From positions 992,001 through 1,056,000 of the forward strand of contig OZ244780.1 in assembly GCA_965219565.1 (NCBI GenBank): 64,000 nucleotides of DNA, in the 5' to 3' direction. Below the pieces are notes generated by a model. That model was not told the origin of the DNA. It saw only the letters and a program-made list of their open reading frames with translations, and did no database searches. Made by a program: the position numbers and the translations under genes. The DNA is from DAOUJI01 sp965219565 (lineage in GTDB: Bacteria; Chloroflexota; Dehalococcoidia; Lucifugimonadales; JAGWBF01). Shown here piece by piece: positions 32,314-40,309 of this stretch (positions within the stretch are counted from its first letter, which is position 1; every line of letters begins with the position of its first letter).

Positions 32314-33522
32314 GTGACAACCAAGGCCAAGCAGCCGGTGATTCCCATTACTGAGATAGAGCACTCCGCCTTCTGCCGCACGGAAGACGAGCTGCCCGCC
32401 AAGTCCCTAGCTGAAGAAATCAAGGTGAACATCCGCTGGCAGAAGATTCCCACGGAGTACCTCCACCTCTCGCCCGATGAGCTAGACCGGCGAATAATCG
32501 AGGTCCGGGCCAAGCTCGGCGAGAGGGTGACCATACTGGGCCACCACTATCAGCGGGAAGAGGTCATCAAGTACGCCGATTTTCAGGGAGACTCCTTCAA
32601 GCTCTCCCAGAACGCCGCCTCCAAGTCCGAGGCCGACTACATAATCTTCTGCGGCGTCCACTTCATGGCCGAGACCGCCAGCGTCCTCTCCGCAGACCAT
32701 CAGAAAGTAATCCTGCCCAACATCACCGCCGGATGTTCTATGGCCGACATGGCTCCCCTGGACGACGTTCTGGACGCCTGGGACGACCTTCAGGACGTGG
32801 TGGGAGACCAGGGCGGCATACTCCCTGTTGCCTACATGAACACCATCGCAGGCCTCAAGGCGCTGTGCGGCCGTCACGACGGGATCATATGCACTTCCTC
32901 CAACGCTGCCGCAGCCCTTAAATGGGCCTACGAACGCTCGGACAGAGTATTCTTCCTGCCCGACCAGCACCTTGGCCGGAACACTGGGATAAAGCTGGGC
33001 ATAGACCCCAATGAAATGGTCGTCTGGAACCCATACAAGCCCTTGGGAGGCAACACGAGGGAACAGCTCCAAAAGGCCAAGATGGTGCTGTGGCAGGGCC
33101 ACTGCTCAGTCCATACGCGGTTTACCGTCAAGCAAATCGAGGGCGCCCGGGTGCGCTTCCCCGACGTAAAAGTCATAGTCCACCCCGAATGTGTGATGGA
33201 AGTGGTGCAGGCCGCGGACATGGACGGCTCCACAGAGGTGATTCGCAAGACTATAAACGAGGCTCCGGCGGGTTCGGTATGGGCCGTGGGCACCGAGATT
33301 AGCCTCGTAAACAGGTTGGCCAAGCAGAACCCGGACAAGACCGTTTTTTGCCTTGACTCGGTGGTGTGCCCCTGCTCCACGATGTACCGTATTCACCCTG
33401 CCTACGTCTACTGGGTGTTGGAGGGTCTGGCCCACGGCCAAGTCGTCAATGAGGTGTCAGTGGACGAAGAAACCAGGCGTTTGTCCCGCATAGCCCTGGA
33501 GCGCATGTTGGCAGTGGTGTAG
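32314..33522 (+). CDS. nadA: Quinolinate synthase A
   Basis: NadA condenses iminoaspartate with dihydroxyacetone phosphate to quinolinate. The 402-residue protein has HHYQREEVIKYADFQGDSF and three conserved Cys for the [4Fe-4S] cluster: in TAGCSMADM, HPECVMEV and VCPCSTMYRI. GTG 32314 has AGCAGGTGAA in front; the first 75 residues are a family-typical extension. nadC is at 34145, but a hicBA pair lies between. nadB is not seen. Confidence 0.95.
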   Translation: MTTKAKQPVIPITEIEHSAFCRTEDELPAKSLAEEIKVNIRWQKIPTEYLHLSPDELDRRIIEVRAKLGERVTILGHHYQREEVIKYADFQGDSFKLSQNAASKSEADYIIFCGVHFMAETASVLSADHQKVILPNITAGCSMADMAPLDDVLDAWDDLQDVVGDQGGILPVAYMNTIAGLKALCGRHDGIICTSSNAAAALKWAYERSDRVFFLPDQHLGRNTGIKLGIDPNEMVVWNPYKPLGGNTREQLQKAKMVLWQGHCSVHTRFTVKQIEGARVRFPDVKVIVHPECVMEVVQAADMDGSTEVIRKTINEAPAGSVWAVGTEISLVNRLAKQNPDKTVFCLDSVVCPCSTMYRIHPAYVYWVLEGLAHGQVVNEVSVDEETRRLSRIALERMLAVV

Positions 33523-33567
33523 GGCCAGCGGGGCGTGAGCAAGCTTGAGATAGGCTGGTGAACAATC

Positions 33568-33882
33568 GTGCAGGAAGCGGCAATCGTAGTCCACACCAAT
33601 GACGCCGGCTCTCCCGACTATTTCATGCCTCTGACCATGGAGTATGTTTTCCAAGAGGGGAAATGGGTGGGGACCTGCCTCGAAATCGGGACATCTGGTT
33701 TCGCCGACGAGCTAGACGAGATGAAATCCAGGCTTTTCGAGGCCGTTGACCTTCAACTTAGTGAAGTGGAACGGTTGGGTTTTCTGGAGGAGTTTCTTCA
33801 AGACCATTCGGTGTCCGCATATCCCATCCCACCGTTGGAATCTTCTAGCAAGTCTAGGTTCACGTTGGTGGGTGCAGGCTAG
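33568..33882 (+). CDS. HicB-like antitoxin
   Basis: A 104-residue protein whose N-terminal half (YVFQEGKWVGTCLEIGTSGFADELDEMKSRLFEAV) is the HicB partial RNase H-like fold; the C-terminus is flexible. It begins at GTG 33568, 45 bases after nadA, and the HicA-like gene begins 9 bases after its stop. HicB binds and neutralises HicA and often represses the operon. No C-terminal helix-turn-helix or ribbon-helix-helix is obvious. Confidence 0.75.
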   Translation: MQEAAIVVHTNDAGSPDYFMPLTMEYVFQEGKWVGTCLEIGTSGFADELDEMKSRLFEAVDLQLSEVERLGFLEEFLQDHSVSAYPIPPLESSSKSRFTLVGAG

Positions 33883-33891
33883 CAATTCTCA

Positions 33892-34134
33892 ATGCCTATC
33901 TCTGGGCGTGACTTGATGGTCCTGCTTGAAAAGGATGGTTGGGAACGAGGAGGGAGAAGGACACACGGGGTATTCTTTTCCAAACAGTTCCAAGGTGAAC
34001 GACTGCCCAAGTCGACAGTAGTCCCGGATTCGTCCGAGCCTCTCCCTAGCGGCACCTTGGGAGCAATTCTCAGCGTGAAACAGACCGGCTTGGGGCGTGC
34101 CGGGCTCGACGAACTTATATCCAAACAGAGATAG
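33892..34134 (+). CDS. HicA-like toxin
   Basis: An 80-residue protein with the double-stranded-RNA-binding-like HicA fold: ISGRDLMVLLEKDGWERGG, the catalytic His in RTHGVFF (equivalent to GSHxxF) and the end motif LPSGTLGAILSVKQTGL. HicA toxins cut mRNA. It ends ten bases before nadC, so the toxin pair is embedded between nadA and nadC. The order antitoxin-then-toxin is less common than hicA-hicB. Confidence 0.78.
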   Translation: MPISGRDLMVLLEKDGWERGGRRTHGVFFSKQFQGERLPKSTVVPDSSEPLPSGTLGAILSVKQTGLGRAGLDELISKQR

Positions 34135-34144
34135 ACGGAGCGCT

Positions 34145-34999
34145 ATGATTCACCTGCTCCCCGAAGTCCAACAGCTAGTCGAGATGGCCCTTGCCGAGGA
34201 CCAGGTGGCCAACGATCCCACTACGGATTCCCTGGTTCCCCAAGACCTTCAGGCCAGGGGCGTCATCCGCGCCAAGGCCGAGGGAGTCCTGGCCGGAGTG
34301 GACGTGGCCCTCTCTGTATTCAAGCGGGTCGACCAACAACTTCAGACCACGGCATGGCTGGCGGACGGAGCGTCGGTGTCACCCGGAAACAACTTGGCCT
34401 TCGTCGACGGTCAGGCGACATCCATCCTGAGAGCCGAGCGGACCGCCATCAACTTTCTCCAGCGCATGAGCGGCATAGCCACGGAAGCCTCCCGCTACGT
34501 CAAGTTGGCGGAAGGGACCCGAGCCCGCATCGTGGACACCCGCAAGACGGCGCCCGGCTTCAGGCTGCTGGATAAATACTCCGTGCGCATGGGAGGGGCG
34601 GGCAACCATCGCATGAACCTGGCCGACGGCATCCTCGTCAAGGACAACCACCTTGAAGCTATGCGCCATCAGGGTTTTGGAATCGACGGCATCGTCCGCA
34701 AGGCCCTGGACCAAGCTCCTCACAACCTCAAGGTTGAAATCGAGGTGGAGGACCTGGATGAGCTACGGGAGGCCCTGGACGCCGGCGCCCACATCATACT
34801 GCTGGACAACATGGCGCCGGAGGAAATGAAGCAGGCCGTGGACATCGTGGCGGGGCGCGCCGTGTTGGAAGCGTCGGGCGGCGTCAACCTGGAGACTGTC
34901 CGGGCTGTTGCGGAGACTGGAGTGGACCTCATCTCCATTGGCAGCCTGACTCACTCGGTCAAAGCCCTGGACATCAGCCTGGACCTGGAATTCGCCTAG
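34145..34999 (+). CDS. nadC: Nicotinate-nucleotide pyrophosphorylase (carboxylating)
   Basis: NadC converts quinolinate and PRPP to nicotinate mononucleotide. The 284-residue protein has ERTAINFLQRMSGIAT, the catalytic VDTRKTAPGFRLLDKYSVRMGG-type block, DGILVKDNHLE and VEVEDLDE-like acidic motif, then LEASGGVNLE. ATG 34145 is preceded by GGAGCG; the frame is open upstream into hicA. Its stop overlaps the convergent dtd stop by four bases. Confidence 0.95.
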   Translation: MIHLLPEVQQLVEMALAEDQVANDPTTDSLVPQDLQARGVIRAKAEGVLAGVDVALSVFKRVDQQLQTTAWLADGASVSPGNNLAFVDGQATSILRAERTAINFLQRMSGIATEASRYVKLAEGTRARIVDTRKTAPGFRLLDKYSVRMGGAGNHRMNLADGILVKDNHLEAMRHQGFGIDGIVRKALDQAPHNLKVEIEVEDLDELREALDAGAHIILLDNMAPEEMKQAVDIVAGRAVLEASGGVNLETVRAVAETGVDLISIGSLTHSVKALDISLDLEFA

Positions 35000-35460
35000 G
35001 CGCGTCGCGGGCGGTTACGGTCTGCCGAGTCCAGCATGATGGTGACCGGCCCGTCGTTCACCAGCTCCACCTGCATGTATTCCCCGAATGTCCCCGTTTC
35101 GACCTTAAGCCCCCGCCCTTTGAACAACTCCACCACGTCCTCGTAGATGCGCTCCGCATTATCAGGGGCCGCGGCCTGGATGAAGTCCGGACGCCTGCCC
35201 TTGCGGGTGTCGGCGTAGAGGGTGAATTGGCTCACGACTAGGAATTCTGCCCCCACGTCTAGAGCGGATTTGTTGAAACGACTTTCGTCGTCAGCGAATA
35301 TTCGAAGGTTGACGGTCTTTTCCACCAGATAGGCAGCGTCTTCTTGGGTGTCGTCTTTGGAGACTCCCAGAAGGACCAGAAGACCCGGGCCGGTCTTGGC
35401 CGTCTGCCTTCCGTCGATGGACACGGAAGCGTGGGAGACGCGCTGGAGCAGGGCCCTCAA
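34996..35460 (-). CDS. dtd: D-aminoacyl-tRNA deacylase
   Basis: Dtd recycles D-aminoacyl-tRNA. The 154 residues begin with MRALLQRVSHASVSIDG and carry the catalytic SQFTLYADTRKGRRPDF motif (cross-subunit threonine site) and the C-terminal NDGPVTIMLDS (Gly-cis-Pro-like NxGPVT). Length is normal. It is preceded by the FmdB-type gene on the same strand with nine bases between. Confidence 0.95.
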   Translation of the reverse strand: MRALLQRVSHASVSIDGRQTAKTGPGLLVLLGVSKDDTQEDAAYLVEKTVNLRIFADDESRFNKSALDVGAEFLVVSQFTLYADTRKGRRPDFIQAAAPDNAERIYEDVVELFKGRGLKVETGTFGEYMQVELVNDGPVTIMLDSADRNRPRRA

Positions 35461-35469
35461 GCCAGCCCC

Positions 35470-35778
35470 CTAGTGGGAGGGGCTCGCCGTTTCTTCTTTG
35501 CTTTCGGTGGCGGTGGCGGACTTGGATGACTTGGAGGAAGAAGTTGACTCCTTTTCCTCCTTGGCTTCATCCTTGGAGCTGGAGGCCCCGCTGTGGCCCG
35601 TCTTCTTGTAGTCGGTGGTGTAGAACCCTGAACCCTTGTATATGATGGGGACCACCTGGAACTTGCGCCTGGCCTGACCTGCACACAAGGGACAGTCGGC
35701 CCGAGGCTCGGAGTCAAAACTTTGTCTCATCTCGAACACGTGATCGCAACTGCTGCACTGGTAGTCGTACCTGGGCAA
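35470..35778 (-). CDS. FmdB-type zinc ribbon protein
   Basis: A 102-residue protein with an N-terminal zinc ribbon, YDYQCSSCDHVFE and ADCPLCAGQARR (CxxC plus CxxC), followed by KGSGFYTTDY, the standard FmdB/CxxC_CXXC_SSSS pattern, and a low-complexity Ser/Lys/Glu tail. Role unknown; likely regulatory or RNA-associated by family. Confidence 0.88.
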   Translation of the reverse strand: MPRYDYQCSSCDHVFEMRQSFDSEPRADCPLCAGQARRKFQVVPIIYKGSGFYTTDYKKTGHSGASSSKDEAKEEKESTSSSKSSKSATATESKEETASPSH

Positions 35779-35979
35779 ACCGGCCCTCCTGAGTCGTCGT
35801 TGGCTTGAAAAGCAGCCCGAAGGAGACTGCGAATCGGAATCTAATCTATCATCGGGCTGTTTCCGATGTCAATCGAAACACGGCTGTTCGATGAGCGGAT
35901 GGAACGTTCGCCAATGCCAAACAATTATTGGCAGCGACCGACAGATGACCACTGCGGACCTTGCGTGGCATGATAGACG

Positions 35980-37146
35980 GTGAAGTTTGGTCTGGGGGTG
36001 AAGGCGCCCGTGGTTCCACGATTCTTTAGGGCCGCAGTTATGGCCGCGCTTTGCTTGTCCCTCGCCGCGTGCGGGGGAGCTGCCAGTCCGACGTTGATCC
36101 CCACACCTGAGCCTACGTCCACGCCGGTTCCGACTGCGACTCCAACGCCTCCGTCTGCACCCGTCCCAACCGCCGAGTCGGTCCCATACGTGCGGTTGCC
36201 CCAGGACGAGGGGGCGCACCTGACTCCTGTGGAGTGGTGGTATTTCAACGGACATCTCACGACCGAGAGCGGGGGGGACTACAGCTACCACTTCGTGACA
36301 TTCCAGTTGGTCTTGCCGGATGGCCCGACGGTAAGGATTGCACAACTAAGCTGGGCCGACCATTCCGAGGGAGTCCACCTGATCGCTGAGCTGCCCGAGG
36401 CGGTCCAGGCTGAAGCGACCTCCGGGGAATTTGACGGCAGCGTGTCCTCATGGAAGATGACGGGGGATGGTGAGGACTACTCGCTGGCGTTCCAGGTCGG
36501 GGAGTATGAGGTAGAGATGCAGGCGACATCCCGTAAACCGGCTGCGCTCCACGACGGCAACGGGTACGTCGACCTGGGAGTCGCCGGCAAGACCTACTAC
36601 TATTCCCGCACGAACTTGGACACCACCGGTTCTCTCGCAATAGACGGACAGTCCCAGGAAATCTCCGGCACGTCCTGGATGGACCACCAGTGGGGCGACT
36701 TCGGCACCGCTGAGATAGGTTGGGACTGGCTGAGTATGTTCCTCGACGACGGCTCGGAGCTTACCGTGTCCGTGGTCTGGGAACGCGACGGACGGAAGCA
36801 CATCGAGACCGGCGGCACCTATGTCCCACCGGACTCCGGCGCCGTGCATCTGAGCGGAGATGACATAACGCTCAACCCCAAGGGGTCGTGGACGAGTGAG
36901 GCCACCGGCGGCGAGTATCCCATGGGATGGGACCTGCGGGTGGAATCGTTGGGACTGGACGTGGCTCTTATTCCTCTTATGGAAGACGCCGAGTTCATCG
37001 CCATAGGCGTCATACCGGTCCACTATTGGGAAGGCGGTGTGGATGTAGAGGGAGTGAAGGGTGGCTCACCAATCATGGGCAAAGGGTTCGTGGAGATGAC
37101 GGGCTATGCACCCTTACGCGAGGCATTCCCGACCCTAACGCCCTAG
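35980..37146 (+). CDS. Lipoprotein of the CrtC/lipocalin-like family
   Basis: A 388-residue lipoprotein. The signal ends in LCLSLAACGG (lipobox LAAC), followed by a Pro-Thr-rich linker. The rest is the AttH/CrtC lipocalin-like double barrel: VEWWYFNGHL, VTFQLVLPDGP, YYYSRTNLDTTGSL, GTSWMDHQWGDF (the conserved WMDHQWG) and GWDWLSMFLDDGSEL. Relatives include carotenoid 1,2-hydratase and secreted hydrolases; no carotenoid genes lie here, so substrate is open. Start GTG 35980; GTG 35998 also possible. Confidence 0.83.
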   Translation: MKFGLGVKAPVVPRFFRAAVMAALCLSLAACGGAASPTLIPTPEPTSTPVPTATPTPPSAPVPTAESVPYVRLPQDEGAHLTPVEWWYFNGHLTTESGGDYSYHFVTFQLVLPDGPTVRIAQLSWADHSEGVHLIAELPEAVQAEATSGEFDGSVSSWKMTGDGEDYSLAFQVGEYEVEMQATSRKPAALHDGNGYVDLGVAGKTYYYSRTNLDTTGSLAIDGQSQEISGTSWMDHQWGDFGTAEIGWDWLSMFLDDGSELTVSVVWERDGRKHIETGGTYVPPDSGAVHLSGDDITLNPKGSWTSEATGGEYPMGWDLRVESLGLDVALIPLMEDAEFIAIGVIPVHYWEGGVDVEGVKGGSPIMGKGFVEMTGYAPLREAFPTLTP

Positions 37147-37188
37147 GGGGGCAAAGGGGGCGATGTTCGTGTAAACCAGGGAGGGACC

Positions 37189-38187
37189 ATGAATAGGGCT
37201 GGAATGGTAATATACCACGGCATCGGCGGCGGCGCTGACCTCCGGGAATACGGGCGTATAGCAGATGACCTGGGCTACGACTCCTTGTGGGTCACCGAGC
37301 GTTACCTTCATGAAGAGACGGCGTCCATGCTGGGTTATCTCGCCGCGGCCACTTCCAGGGTCAAGCTGGGCGTCGGAGTGGTCAATCCCTTCACCCGGCA
37401 CCCGGCCCTGCTGGCGATGATGGCGGCCACTCTGGACCGCATCAGCGGAGGACGGTTCATCCTGGGCATGGGCCGGAGCGACAGCTTCATCATCGAAGAT
37501 CGGCTGGGGATGTCCTATTCCCGGTCGCGAGGCAGGTTGGAAGAGGCTCTGACAATCGTCCGTGAGTTTCTGGAAAAAGGTTCAGCTTCCTATCAGGGCA
37601 GAGTATTCAACCAACCCGAGGTCAGCCTGGAGATGAAGCCAATACAGGACAGGCTGCCCATCTACATGGCGGCTATCGGTCCCAAGGCCCTGAAGACGGC
37701 GGGCGCCTTGGCCGATGGAGTTCTCTTAAACGCCTACGTCTCACCCGGGTACGTGAGGTACGCAGTGGGCCTGGTCAAAGAAGCTGCAAAGGAAGCGGGC
37801 CGGGACCCGAACTCGGTGCGCGTCGCCTGCATGTTGGTGATGCGCATGACGCCCCGCCCGGAGGAAACCCGTCCCGGACTAAAGCAGAGACTCGTGCGCC
37901 TCTATTCCGAGGCCCACGTAGGGGAGATTCTCCTGGAGACTGCCGGATTCGACCCGCAAACGGCCTCGCGGCTGCGGGTCCTGTATGAAGAGGGCGACAT
38001 GAAAGGTGCAGTGGGGCTTGTCACCGACGACATGGTGGACTCATGCTACGTCATTGGACCGCCGGAGCAATGCAGGGAACGGGTGGAGGAGTACGTGAGG
38101 GCCGGTGTGGACGAACCGTTGCTGCTTCCCAGGTTGGAGGACTACCAGGGTGTGGCAAAGGCCATGGCCCGGGCCCTACGACCATAG
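37189..38187 (+). CDS. Luciferase-like flavin/F420-dependent oxidoreductase
   Basis: A 332-residue luciferase-like barrel: DDLGYDSLWVTERYLHEET, VKLGVGVVNPFTRHPALLAMMAATLDRISGGRFILGMGRS and LPIYMAAIGPKALKTAGALADGVLLNAYVSP resemble the methylene-H4MPT reductase (Mer)-type branch more than bacterial luciferase. It follows the lipocalin-like gene and precedes the 674-residue lipoprotein on the same strand. Substrate unknown. Confidence 0.87.
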   Translation: MNRAGMVIYHGIGGGADLREYGRIADDLGYDSLWVTERYLHEETASMLGYLAAATSRVKLGVGVVNPFTRHPALLAMMAATLDRISGGRFILGMGRSDSFIIEDRLGMSYSRSRGRLEEALTIVREFLEKGSASYQGRVFNQPEVSLEMKPIQDRLPIYMAAIGPKALKTAGALADGVLLNAYVSPGYVRYAVGLVKEAAKEAGRDPNSVRVACMLVMRMTPRPEETRPGLKQRLVRLYSEAHVGEILLETAGFDPQTASRLRVLYEEGDMKGAVGLVTDDMVDSCYVIGPPEQCRERVEEYVRAGVDEPLLLPRLEDYQGVAKAMARALRP

Positions 38188-38284
38188 ATAGACCGACCCT
38201 GACGGATGGTGGAGAATCGGTCAAAACCATTGCTTTGAACCCTAGAGAGGGGAACTGTTCCTCGGCCCAAAATGTAATAGTTAT

Positions 38285-40309
38285 ATGAATGCAAATATGA
38301 GTCTAGTCGTGAAACGTCTTACCGTGAGGTTTCTGGCGGTCATCATCTTGGCGTTAGCAACTCTTGGATTGGCGGCCTGCGGCGCCGACACTCCGGAGGC
38401 ATCCGATAGTTCCGACCAAGAATCATCGGACCATTTTGTAGGCCGTGTCTCAATATATACCGTTCGCCATGAGGGTATCTCTTATAGGCCCGTCGCTGGC
38501 CCGATACGAGAGGAACTGCTGGATCTGGATCGTTTGACGCCGACCGGACTGGTGCTTGGTGACAGCGACCAAGAGCTGGTAAAAGGCAGCGAAGGGCGGA
38601 AGGTCTTCACATTGTCTGGAGTGCCCATAGAACAAGGGTTCTTGGTGCGTTCCAACGATAGGGGGTATGGGCCTGACGTCAAATGGGGGACAAAAGCAAC
38701 ATCATATCCGGTCTGCCAGTCTGGGTCGGGCGCCTATGTGTACACCGCTAAGGGCGCCTCGCCCTCGCCTCGGTGGATCCCGTCTCGCGGACCGGCCTAT
38801 CCCGGCGGACCTACTCCCACGCCGGTCCCTACTCCCCCCAACGTACCCATCGTCGCCACAGCTTTATCGGCACAGGGGTTGCTGGGCGTAGGCTGGCCGG
38901 TTGTGAACATGGAACGCCTTCAGTTCGGATTTCGGGGAGTCGAATACTTATTTACCGCTTTTCGTTCCATAAACGAGCATGGGGCGGACTCATCCATCTC
39001 TTCTGCCGAAATCGAGGAGCTGGAAACCCTGTCCATAACCTACTTTATCGACCTGGCGCCGTTGCCGGCTCCCGCACTGGAGGAGATAACTTCGGATGGC
39101 ACGGTAACAGACCACGTGCGGGTCTATCGTCTCGAAGACCGACCCGCCGGCGAAGTAATCGTGGTCGACCAATGCCCGGCAGACCTCCAAGGCGACCAAT
39201 TCTCCTATTTTCAGCCGACCCAGGCGGCGACTCATTCTAACAATGGCGACTCTCCTCCGGTCCCCACTTCTACACCAGAGCCCTTGCTGCCCGGCGGCAC
39301 GTCTAGGGCGCCGGACCACGTCAGGCTCGACCTCGATGACGGAGTCGTGGTTGCTTTCGCCGCTGACCCGAGTCTCGGACGGATAGCGTATGTCACCCAC
39401 GTACCATCGGGCGCCCAGGTTGTACTCGACCGGGAAGGCAAGGTGATTGAGCGGCACGACCCTCCAGGGGTTGACAGCGATTTGCTTGACGCGACATTAG
39501 AGGACAGCGACGCCATGACGAAGATCCGGCGAGGTCTACAGTACGAGGGAGTCCTGGTTAGGGACCCCATCAGAAGCTGGATCAACGCTATCCACTTCGA
39601 AGGCGCTTCATACTACCCGGCGTCGGAAGGCGCCGATGGCGTAGCAACTGGGGAGGTGGAGCTAGACCGATCCGAGCTAGGCCCGGTCATCTATTGGGTA
39701 GCTTTCTGTCTTAGCTGCAACATCGACCTGCCAATGGGCTACCAGGTCCAGGACGGCGATGCCACTCTCCTAGACCCGGGCACTGCCGTATACAGCGTTA
39801 ACGGCTACGATCCTTCGGAGCGGGTGGCCGTCATTGTGGATGGCGAAGTGTTGTTGTACGACAAGTTCGAACCCACCCCTCCGATTATAACTCCGACCCC
39901 AAGCTTCAAGCCCACTGATCCCGAGGCTTCAAGGAGACCATCCTCCGACAAGTACTCCGAAGAGGAGCAGCAACTACGAGCCGTTATGGGCAACTTTCCA
40001 AGTGACGAAATAGTCTGGATCGATGGAGACACCGTTGTATATACACTAGCCCGAGACCCTCACGCCTATTATCACAACCCTCCCGATTTTTCCAAGGGGT
40101 TCATAGCGGTTGCTCAGCATCTTCCTACGGGAGCGACCAAGGCCTACGCCCTATCCAGCGAGGCCGCCTCTGATACGGGCGTGAGGAGGGTTGAAGCCAT
40201 CGATGAATATGCAGGCGACCACCCCGAGGGTAAAGAGGTCTTAGACCGAATGCAGCGGGACCCTAAGGTAATCGGTGCGGTCACCAAGCTTCTACGAAGG
40301 GTGGAATGA
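38285..40309 (+). CDS. Unknown lipoprotein with duplicated modules
   Basis: A 674-residue lipoprotein; the signal ends in LATLGLAACG. It appears to be built twice from two modules: a first (residues 50-150 and about 415-530, with SYRPV.../SYYPA... and GDSDQELVKGS/GDATLLDPGT-like turns) and a second (about 345-415 and 575-660, with VAFAADPSLGRIAYVTHVPSG and YTLARDPH...GFIAVAQHLPTG). A Pro-Thr linker separates them. No known enzyme motif. Its stop overlaps the next start as ATGA, so it is coupled to the pseudo-protease lipoprotein. Likely a cell-surface binding or regulatory protein. Confidence 0.75.
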   Translation: MNANMSLVVKRLTVRFLAVIILALATLGLAACGADTPEASDSSDQESSDHFVGRVSIYTVRHEGISYRPVAGPIREELLDLDRLTPTGLVLGDSDQELVKGSEGRKVFTLSGVPIEQGFLVRSNDRGYGPDVKWGTKATSYPVCQSGSGAYVYTAKGASPSPRWIPSRGPAYPGGPTPTPVPTPPNVPIVATALSAQGLLGVGWPVVNMERLQFGFRGVEYLFTAFRSINEHGADSSISSAEIEELETLSITYFIDLAPLPAPALEEITSDGTVTDHVRVYRLEDRPAGEVIVVDQCPADLQGDQFSYFQPTQAATHSNNGDSPPVPTSTPEPLLPGGTSRAPDHVRLDLDDGVVVAFAADPSLGRIAYVTHVPSGAQVVLDREGKVIERHDPPGVDSDLLDATLEDSDAMTKIRRGLQYEGVLVRDPIRSWINAIHFEGASYYPASEGADGVATGEVELDRSELGPVIYWVAFCLSCNIDLPMGYQVQDGDATLLDPGTAVYSVNGYDPSERVAVIVDGEVLLYDKFEPTPPIITPTPSFKPTDPEASRRPSSDKYSEEEQQLRAVMGNFPSDEIVWIDGDTVVYTLARDPHAYYHNPPDFSKGFIAVAQHLPTGATKAYALSSEAASDTGVRRVEAIDEYAGDHPEGKEVLDRMQRDPKVIGAVTKLLRRVE

